In this document: positions 55,301 through 64,000 of the stretch, one piece after another | Numbering within the stretch: the first letter of the stretch is position 1 | Layout: each line of letters starts with the position of its first letter | Source of the DNA: Megachile rotundata | Taxonomy: Eukaryota > Arthropoda > Insecta > Hymenoptera > Megachilidae | Assembly: GCF_050947335.1 (NCBI RefSeq) | Contig: NW_027473317.1 | Location: 372,001-436,000, forward strand | DNA length: 64,000 bases | Reading direction: 5' to 3' | Made by a program: the position numbers and the translations under genes | Notes under the pieces: model-generated | What the model saw: only the letters and a program-made list of their open reading frames with translations | The model's database searches: none | What the model was told of the DNA's origin: nothing

Positions 55301-57475
55301 TGTGATTTTATGATTGTGATTGTATGATTGTGATTGTATGATTTTAATTGTATGATTGTGATTGTATGATTGCGATTGTATGATTGCGATTGTATGATTG
55401 TGATTGTATGATTGTGATTGTATGATTGTGATTGTATGATCGTGATTATATGATTCTGATTGTATGATTGTGATTATATGATTGTGATTGTATGATTGCG
55501 TTTGTATGATTGTGATTTTATGATAGTGATTGTATGATTGTGATTGTATGATAGTGATTGTGACATTGCGATTGTATGATTGCGATTGTAATATTGCGAT
55601 TGTATGATTGTGATGTATGATTGTGATTGTATGATCGTGATTATATGATCATGATTGTATGATTGTGATTGTATGATTGTGATTATATGATTGTGATTGT
55701 ATGATTGTGATTGTATGAGTGTGATTGTATGATTGTGATAGTAAGATTGTGATTGTATGATTGTGATTGTATGATTGTGATTGTATGATAGTGATTGTGA
55801 CATTGCGATTGTATGATTGCGATTGTATGATTGTGATTGTATGATTGTGATTGTATGATTGTGATTGTATGATTTTAATTGTATGATTGTGATTGTATGA
55901 TTGTGATTGCATGATTGCGACTGTGTGATTGTGATTGTATTATTTTGATTGCATGATTGTGATTGCATGACTGTGATTATATGATTGTGTATGTATGATT
56001 GTGATTGTATGATCGTGATTGTATGATCGTGATTGTATGATCGTGATTGTATGATCGTGATTGTATGATCGTGATTGTATGATCGTGATTGTATGATCGT
56101 GATTGTATGATCGTGATTGTATGATTGTGATTGTACGATAGTGATTGTGACATTGCGATTGTATGATTGCGATTGTAGGATTGTGATTGTATGACTGTGA
56201 TTGTATGATTGCGATTGTATGATTGTGATTGTATGACTGTGATTGTATGATAGTGATTGTGATATTGCGATTGTATGATTGCGATTGTATGATTGTGATT
56301 GCATGACTGTGATTGTATGATTGTGTTTGTATGATTGTGATTGTATGATTGTGATTGTATGATTGTCATTGTATGAATGTGATTGTATGACTTTTATTGT
56401 ATGATTGTGATTGTATGATCGTCATTGTATGATTGTGATTGTATGATTGTTATTGTATGATTGTGATTGTATGATTGTGATTGTATGATTGCGATTGTAT
56501 GATTTTGATTGTATGATTGTGATTGCATGATTGAGATTGTATGATTGTGATTGTATGATTGTGATTGTATGATTGTGATTGTATGCTTGTGATTGTATGA
56601 TTGTGATTGTATAATTGTGATTATATGATTGTGATTGTATGATTGTGATTGTATGATTGCGTTTGTATGATTGTGATTGTAGGATTGTGATTGTCACATT
56701 GCGATTGTATGATTGCGATTTTATGATTGGGTTTGTATGATTGCGATTGTATGATTGCAATTTAATGAGTCTGATTATATGATTATGATTGTATGATTGT
56801 GATTGTATGATTGTGATTATATGATTGTGACTGTATGATTGCGTTTGTATGATTGTGATTGTACGATAGTGATTGTATGATTGTGATTGTATGATTGCGA
56901 TTGTAATATTGCGATTGTATGATTTTAATTGTATGATTGTGATTGTATGATTGTGATTGCATGATTGCGACTGTATGATTGTGATTGTATGATTTTGATT
57001 GCATGATTGTGATTGCATGACTGTGATTATATGATTGTGATTGTACGATTGTGATTGTATGATTGTGATTGTATGATTATGATTGTATGATTGTGATTGT
57101 ATGATTGTCATTGTATGATTGTGATTGTATGATTTTAATTGTATGATTGTGATTGTACGATTGCGATTGTAATATTGCGATTGTATGATTGTGATTGTAT
57201 GATTGTGATTGTATGATTGTGATTGTATGATTGTGATTGTATGATTGTGATTGTATGATTGTGATTGAATGATTGTGACTGTATGATTGTGATTGTATGA
57301 TTGTGATTGCATGATTGCGACTGTATGATTGTGATTGTATGATTTTGATTGTATGATTGTGATTGCATGATTGTGATTATATGACTGTGATTGAATGATT
57401 GTGATTGTATGATTGTGATTGTATGATTGTGATTGTATGATTGTGATTGTATGATTGTCATTGTATGATTGTGAT
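52375..57475 (+). repeat. 5.1-kb direct tandem duplication, copy 1
   Basis: The segment repeats directly downstream at offset 5,093 bp in its first part and 5,107 bp from about 53.3 kb onward. The 14-bp step is one extra consensus monomer in copy 2 near 57.9 kb. Variant order looks almost identical; one visible difference is GACTG near 54,726 against GATTG in copy 2. The duplication joint lies near 57,475. Confidence 0.88.
53728..53839 (+). repeat. Diverged 112-bp core, copy 12
   Basis: Same core, 17,490 bp after copy 7. It lies inside copy 1 of the 5.1-kb tandem duplication. Confidence 0.93.
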
Positions 57476-60400
57476 TGTATGATTATGATTGTATGATTGT
57501 GATTGTATGATTGTCATTGTATGATTGTGATTGTATGATTGTGATTGTATGATTGTGATTTTATGACTGTGATTGTATAATAGTGATTGTGACATTGCGA
57601 TTGTATGATTGCGATTGTATGATTGTGATTGTATGAGTGTGATTGTATGATTGTGATAGTAGGATTGTGATTGTATGATTGTGATTGTATGATTGTGATT
57701 GTATGATTTTGATTGCATGATTGCGACTGTATGATTGTGATTGTGTGATTTTGATTGTATGATTGTGATTGCATGATTGTGATTGTATGATTGTGATTGT
57801 ATGATTGTGATTGTATGATTGTGATTGTATGATTTTGATTGTATGATTGTGATTGCATGATTGAGATTGTATGATTGTGATTGTATGATTGTGATTGTAT
57901 GATTGTGATTGTATGATTGTGATTGTATGATTGTGATTGTATGCTTGTGATTGTATGATTGTGATTGTATAATTGTGATTATATGATTGTGATTGTATGA
58001 TTGCGTTTGTATGATTGTGATTGTACGATAGTGATTGTATGATTGTGATTGTATGATAGTGATTGTGACATTGCGATTGTATGATTGCGATTGTAACATT
58101 GCGATTGTATGATTGTGATGTATGATTGTGATTGTATGATCGTGATTATATGATCGTGATTGTATGATCGTGATTGTATGATCGTGATTGTATGATCGTG
58201 ATTGTATGATTGTGATTGTATGACTGTGATTGTATAATAGTGATTGTGACATTGCGATTGTATGATTGCGATTGTATGATTGTGATTGTATGAGTGTGAT
58301 TGTATGATTGTGATAGTAAGATTGTGATTGTATGATTGTGATTGTATGATTGTGATTGTATGATAGTGATTGTGACATTGCGATTGTATGATTGCGATTG
58401 TAAGATTGTGATTTTATGATTGTGATTGTATGATTGTGATTGTATGATTTTAATTGTATGATTGTAATTGTATGATTGCGATTGTATGATTGCGATTGTA
58501 TGATTGTGATTGTATGATTGTGATTGTATGATTGTGATTGTATGATTTTAATTGTATGATTGTGATTGTATGATTGTGATTGCATGATTGCGACTGTATG
58601 ATTGTGATTGTATGATGTTGATTGGTTGATTGTGATTGCATGATTGTGATTATATGATTATGATTGTATGATTGTGGTTGTATGATTGTGATTGTATGAT
58701 TGTGATAGTATGATTGTGGTTGCATGATTGTGATTGTATGATTGTGATTGTATGATTGTGATTGTATGATTGTGACTGTGACATTGCGATTGTATGATTG
58801 AGATTTTATGATTGTGTTTGTATGATTGCGAATGTATGATTGTGATCGTATGATTGTGGTTGTATAATTATAGTTCCATGATTGTGATTGTATGATTGTT
58901 CTTGCATGATTATGATCGTACGATTGTAATTGCATGATTCAGATTGTATGATTGTGATTGTATGAGTGTGATTGTATGATTGCGATTGTATGATTGCAAT
59001 TTTATGAGTGTGATTATATGATTATGATTGTGTGATTGTGATTGTATGATGGTGATTGTATGATGGTGATTGTATGATTGTGATTGAGTGATTGTGATTG
59101 TACGATAGTGATTGTGACATTGCGATTGTATGATTGCGATTGTATGATTGTGATTGTATGACTGTGATTGTATGATTGTGATTTTATGATTGTGATTGTA
59201 TGATTGTGATTGTGTGACTGTGATTGTATGATTGTTATTGTATGATAGTGATTGTGATATTGCGATTGTATGATTGCGATTGTATGATTGTGATTGCATG
59301 ACTGTGATTGTATGATTGTGTTTGTATGATTGTGATTGTATGATTGTGCTTGTATGATTGTCATTGTATGATTGTGATTGTATGATTGTGATTGCATGAT
59401 TGCGACTGTATGATTGTGATTGTATGATTTTGATTGCATGATTGTGATTGCATGACTGTGATTATATGATTGTGATTGTACGATTGTGATTGTATGATTG
59501 TGATTGTATGATTATGATTGTATGATTGTGATTGTATGATTGTCATTGTATGATTGTGATTGTATGATTGTGATTGTATGATTGTGATTTTATGACTGTG
59601 ATTGTATAATAGTGATTGTGACATTGCGATTGTATGATTGCGATTGTATGATTGTGATTGTATGAGTGTGATTGTATGATTGTGATAGTAGGATTGTGAT
59701 TGTATGATTGTGATTGTATGATTGTGATTGTATGATTTTGATTGCATGATTGCGACTGTATGATTGTGATTGTGTGATTTTGATTGTATGATTGTGATTG
59801 CATGATTGTGATTGTATGATTGTGATTGTATGATTGTGATTGTATGATTGTGATTGTATGATTTTGATTGTATGATTGTGATTGCATGATTGAGATTGTA
59901 TGATTGTGATTGTATGATTGTGATTGTATGATTGTGATTGTATGCTTGTGATTGTATGATTGTGATTGTATAATTGTGATTATATGATTGTGATTGTATG
60001 ATTGCGTTTGTATGATTGTGCTTGTACGATAGTGATTGTATGATTGTGATTGTATGATAGTGATTGTGACATTGCGATTGTATGATTGCGATTGAAATAT
60101 TGCGATTGTATGATTGTGATGTATGATTGTGATTGTATGATCGTGATTATATGATCGTGATTGTATGATCGTGATTGTATGATCGTGATTGTATGATCGT
60201 GATTGTATGATTGTGATTGTATGACTGTGATTGTATAATAGTGATTGTGACATTGCGATTGTATGATTGCGATTGTATGATTGTGATTGTGTGAGTGTGA
60301 TTGTATGATTGTGATAGTAAGATTGTGATTGTATGATTGTGATTGTATGATTGTGATTGTATGATAGTGATTGTGACATTGCGATTGTATGATTGCGATT

Positions 60401-62575
60401 GTAAGATTGTGATTTTATGATTGTGATTGTATGATTGTGATTGTATGATTTTAATTGTATGATTGTGATTGTATGATTGCGATTGTATGATTGCGATTGT
60501 ATGATTGTGATTGTATGATTGTGATTGTATGATTGTGATTGTATGATCGTGATTATATGATTCTGATTGTATGATTGTGATTATATGATTGTGATTGTAT
60601 GATTGCGTTTGTATGATTGTGATTTTATGATAGTGATTGTATGATTGTGATTGTATGATAGTGATTGTGACATTGCGATTGTATGATTGCGATTGTAATA
60701 TTGCGATTGTATGATTGTGATGTATGATTGTGATTGTATGATCGTGATTATATGATCATGATTGTATGATTGTGATTGTATGATTGTGATTATATGATTG
60801 TGATTGTATGATTGTGATTGTATGAGTGTGATTGTATGATTGTGATAGTAAGATTGTGATTGTATGATTGTGATTGTATGATTGTGATTGTATGATAGTG
60901 ATTGTGACATTGCGATTGTATGATTGCGATTGTATGATTGTGATTGTATGATTGTGATTGTATGATTGTGATTGTATGATTTTAATTGTATGATTGTGAT
61001 TGTATGATTGTGATTGCATGATTGCGACTGTGTGATTGTGATTGTATTATTTTGATTGCATGATTGTGATTGCATGACTGTGATTATATGATTGTGTATG
61101 TATGATTGTGATTGTATGATCGTGATTGTATGATCGTGATTGTATGATCGTGATTGTATGATCGTGATTGTATGATCGTGATTGTATGATCGTGATTGTA
61201 TGATCGTGATTGTATGATCGTGATTGTATGATTGTGATTGTACGATAGTGATTGTGACATTGCGATTGTATGATTGCGATTGTAGGATTGTGATTGTATG
61301 ACTGTGATTGTATGATTGCGATTGTATGATTGTGATTGTATGACTGTGATTGTATGATAGTGATTGTGATATTGCGATTGTATGATTGCGATTGTATGAT
61401 TGTGATTGCATGACTGTGATTGTATGATTGTGTTTGTATGATTGTGATTGTATGATTGTGATTGTATGATTGTCATTGTATGAATGTGATTGTATGACTT
61501 TTATTGTATGATTGTGATTGTATGATCGTCATTGTATGATTGTGATTGTATGATTGTTATTGTATGATTGTGATTGTATGATTGTGATTGTATGATTGCG
61601 ATTGTATGATTTTGATTGTATGATTGTGATTGCATGATTGAGATTGTATGATTGTGATTGTATGATTGTGATTGTATGATTGTGATTGTATGCTTGTGAT
61701 TGTATGATTGTGATTGTATAATTGTGATTATATGATTGTGATTGTATGATTGTGATTGTATGATTGCGTTTGTATGATTGTGATTGTAGGATTGTGATTG
61801 TCACATTGCGATTGTATGATTGCGATTTTATGATTGGGTTTGTATGATTGCGATTGTATGATTGCAATTTAATGAGTCTGATTATATGATTATGATTGTA
61901 TGATTGTGATTGTATGATTGTGATTATATGATTGTGACTGTATGATTGCGTTTGTATGATTGTGATTGTACGATAGTGATTGTATGATTGTGATTGTATG
62001 ATTGCGATTGTAATATTGCGATTGTATGATTTTAATTGTATGATTGTGATTGTATGATTGTGATTGCATGATTGCGACTGTATGATTGTGATTGTATGAT
62101 TTTGATTGCATGATTGTGATTGCATGACTGTGATTATATGATTGTGATTGTACGATTGTGATTGTATGATTGTGATTGTATGATTATGATTGTATGATTG
62201 TGATTGTATGATTGTCATTGTATGATTGTGATTGTATGATTTTAATTGTATGATTGTGATTGTACGATTGCGATTGTAATATTGCGATTGTATGATTGTG
62301 ATTGTATGATTGTGATTGTATGATTGTGATTGTATGATTGTGATTGTATGATTGTGATTGTATGATTGTGATTGAATGATTGTGACTGTATGATTGTGAT
62401 TGTATGATTGTGATTGCATGATTGCGACTGTATGATTGTGATTGTATGATTTTGATTGTATGATTGTGATTGCATGATTGTGATTATATGACTGTGATTG
62501 AATGATTGTGATTGTATGATTGTGATTGTATGATTGTGATTGTATGATTGTGATTGTATGATTGTCATTGTATGA
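57476..62575 (+). repeat. 5.1-kb direct tandem duplication, copy 2
   Basis: Partner of 52,375-57,475. Similarity ends at about 62,582, where copy 2 continues GATTATATG then GATTTTAATTGGATG, while the equivalent of copy 1 (57,477) is the joint into copy 2. The near-identity makes this the youngest large duplication I can see in the window. Confidence 0.88.
58835..58946 (+). repeat. Diverged 112-bp core, copy 13
   Basis: Same core, 5,107 bp after copy 12, inside copy 2 of the 5.1-kb tandem duplication. Confidence 0.93.
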
Positions 62576-63284
62576 TTGTGATTATATGATTTTAATTGGA
62601 TGATTGTGATTGTATGATTGCGATTGTAATATTGCGATTGTATGATTGGGATTGTATGATTGTGATTGTATGATCGTGATTGTATGATCGTGATTGCATG
62701 ATTATGACTGTATGACTGTGATTGTATGATTGTGATTGTACGATAGTGATTGTGACATTGCGATTGTATGATTGCGATTGTATGATTGTGATTGTATGAC
62801 GGTGATTGTATGATTGTGAATGTATGATTGTGATTGTATGATTGTGATTGTATGACTGTGATTGTATGATTGTGATTGTATGATAGTGATTGTGATATTG
62901 CGATTGTATGATTGCGATTGTATGATTGTGATTGCATGACTGTGATTGTATGATTGTGTTTGTATGATTGTGATTGTATGATTGTGATTGTATAATTGTC
63001 ATTGTATGATTGTGATTGTATGACTTTTATTGTATGATTGTGATTGTATGATTGTGATTGTATGATTGTGATTGTATGATTGTGATTGTATGATTGTGAT
63101 TGTATGATTGTGATTGTATGATTGTGATTGTATGATTGTGATTGTATGATTGTGATTGTATGATTGTGATTGTATGATTGTGATTGTATGATTGTGATTG
63201 TATGATTGTGATTGTATGATTGTGATTGTATGATTGTGATTGTATGATTGTGATTGTATGATTGTGACTGTATGATTGTGATTG
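62576..63284 (+). repeat. Satellite segment paralogous to about 8.35-8.9 kb, with a perfect run
   Basis: Variant order resembles 8,350-8,810, 31,810-32,260, 45,340-45,790 and 49,330-49,780. Landmarks include GATTTTAATTGGATG, TAATATTGCG and TATGACTTTTATTG. It then enters 16 perfect consensus monomers at 63,033-63,256, where the paralogues instead carry TACGATCG runs. No gene. Confidence 0.65.
63033..63256 (+). repeat. Perfect run of 16 consensus monomers
   Basis: Sixteen uninterrupted consensus monomers, again directly after TATGACTTTTATTG. The run ends with TATGATTGTGACTG at 63,257. It is the longest perfect consensus run I found. Confidence 0.95.
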
Positions 63285-64000
63285 TATGATCGTGATTGTA
63301 TGATCGTGATTGTATGATCGTGATTATATGATTCTGATTGTATGATTGTGATTATATGATTGTGATTGTATGATTGCGTTTGTATGATTGTGATTTTATG
63401 ATAGTGATTGTATGATTGTGATTGTATGATAGTGATTGTGACATTGCGATTGTATGATTGCGATTGTAATATTGCGATTGTATGATTGTGATGTATTATT
63501 GTGATTGTATGATCGTGATTATATGATCATGATTGTATGATTGTGATTGTATGATTGTGATTATATGATTGTGATTGTATGATTGTGATTGTATGATTGT
63601 GATTGTATGATTTTAATTGTATGATTGTGATTGTATGATTGTGATTGCATGATTGCGACTGTATGATTGTGATTGTATGATTTTGATTGCATGATTGTGA
63701 TTGCATGACTGTGATTATATGATTGTGATTGTATGATTGTGATTGTATGATCGTGATTGTATGATCGTGATTGTATGATCGTGATTGTATGATCGTGATT
63801 GTATGATCGTGATTGTATGATCGTGATTGTATGATCGTGATTGTATGATCGTGATTGTATGATTGTGATTGTACGATAGTGATTGTGACATTGCGATTGT
63901 ATGATTGCGATTGTATGATTGTGATTGTATGACTGTGATTGTATGATTGTGATTGTATGACTGTGATTGTATGATAGTGATTGTGATATTGCGATTGTAT
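63285..64000 (+). repeat. Third copy of the A-block sequence 873-1,588
   Basis: Landmarks match at a constant offset of 62,412 bp (4,458 monomers). For example, the rare GATGTATTATTG variant at 1,078 recurs at 63,490, and GATCATG at 1,113 recurs at 63,525. The match runs to the window end, so another A-type block probably begins here and continues outside. Confidence 0.82.

Larger units (their letters stand above)
1..64000 (+). repeat. 14-bp satellite array, consensus TATGATTGTGATTG, filling the window
   Basis: Every stretch I read is built from a 14-bp monomer, TATGATTGTGATTG on the + strand (CAATCACAATCATA on the other). It can be read as TA followed by two TGATTG hexamers. Substituted monomers are common, but the 14-bp register holds over long distances, broken only by rare -2 and +1 bp indels. 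The consensus + strand has no C. No unique sequence interrupts the array and it continues past both window edges. Long arrays of short monomers with nested higher-order duplications are typical of eukaryotic constitutive heterochromatin; that placement is inferred. I do not recognise this monomer as a named satellite family. Confidence 0.98.

Noticed and set aside
52375..62575. Assembly artefact as the explanation for all large duplications
   Set aside because: The copies carry single-base and single-monomer differences and nested histories, which simple duplicated contigs would not show. The possibility stays open for the youngest duplications and is listed there as a check.
1..64000. Many minus-strand open frames of 60-808 codons encoding His/Asn/Gln/Ile-rich repeats
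   Set aside because: They are a direct result of a stop-free 14-bp monomer. All three minus frames encode the same 14-residue cycle and overlap each other. No frame shows a non-repetitive domain or sign of selection.
1..64000. CRISPR array
   Set aside because: The repeats are contiguous 14-mers with no unique spacers, and there are no cas genes.
1..64000. Telomeric or G-quadruplex repeat, because the strand is G/T-rich
   Set aside because: The monomer has only single Gs and no GGG runs, and it does not match known telomere motifs such as TTAGGG, TTTAGGG or TTAGG.
1..64000. Centromere protein B box
   Set aside because: No sequence resembling the conserved TTCG and CGGGA parts of the CENP-B box is present in the consensus or the diverged core. 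A centromeric role is neither supported nor excluded.
1..64000. Pumilio-type RNA motif (UGUANAUA) repeated in a + strand transcript
   Set aside because: The consensus gives UGUAUGAU, which mismatches the motif at a key position. The near matches do not form a pattern beyond the monomer itself.
1..64000. Transposable element or segment of unique sequence inside the array
   Set aside because: I read both strands for non-14-bp sequence, terminal repeats or target-site duplications and found none. Even the most diverged stretch keeps the 14-bp register.

Overview
The whole 64 kb window is one uninterrupted array of a 14-bp satellite. The + strand consensus is TATGATTGTGATTG, read as 'TA' plus two TGATTG hexamers. 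At 64,000/14 there are roughly 4,570 monomers. The array has no edge in the window and so runs off both ends. I find no protein gene, RNA gene, transposon, CRISPR array, telomere repeat or unique-sequence island. Such a long array with multi-kilobase higher-order duplications suggests nuclear heterochromatin of a eukaryote, for example pericentromeric, subtelomeric or interstitial. The sequence does not let me name the species. The consensus + strand has no C at all (7 T, 4 G, 3 A), so strand asymmetry is extreme and G+C is about 30%.

Long open frames occur only on the minus strand and follow from the repeat. The consensus contains none of TTA, CTA or TCA, so no minus frame has a stop. Because 14 is not a multiple of 3, all three minus frames encode the same 14-residue cycle (HTITIIQSQSYNHN). 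Each + frame has two TGA stops per 42 nt. I therefore annotate no CDS.

The information in the window lies in monomer variants and how they are arranged. Frequent variants are TATGATCGTGATTG, TACGATCGTGATTG, TATGATTGCGATTG, TACGATAGTGATTG, TGACATTGCGATTG, TAATATTGCGATTG, TATGATTTTAATTG, TATGACTTTTATTG and CATGATTGTGATTG. They form higher-order modules copied several times. Layout: 1-12,498 is block A1, repeated as A2 at 36,989-49,164. Next, 12,470-22,280 is block C, with two long copies and a truncated one between them. Then 22,280-28,260 is mixed and includes an 868-bp tandem duplication (24,280-26,020). 28,260-34,493 (B2) is a further copy of 4,260-10,952. 30,580-36,487 is also paralogous to 48,110-53,995. 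52,375-57,475 and 57,476-62,575 are a direct tandem duplication of about 5.1 kb. Finally, 63,285-64,000 returns to the sequence of 873-1,588.

Two elements stand out. One is a 112-bp stretch of eight strongly diverged monomers that looks identical in all 13 copies. The other is an expansion site just after the monomer TATGACTTTTATTG. Runs of TACGATCGTGATTG there number 7, 17, 0 and 8 in four paralogous positions. Most length differences between paralogous blocks are whole multiples of 14 bp, as expected for unequal exchange in register. All coordinates and counts were read by eye. Block edges are uncertain by tens of bases because neighbouring monomers are nearly identical.
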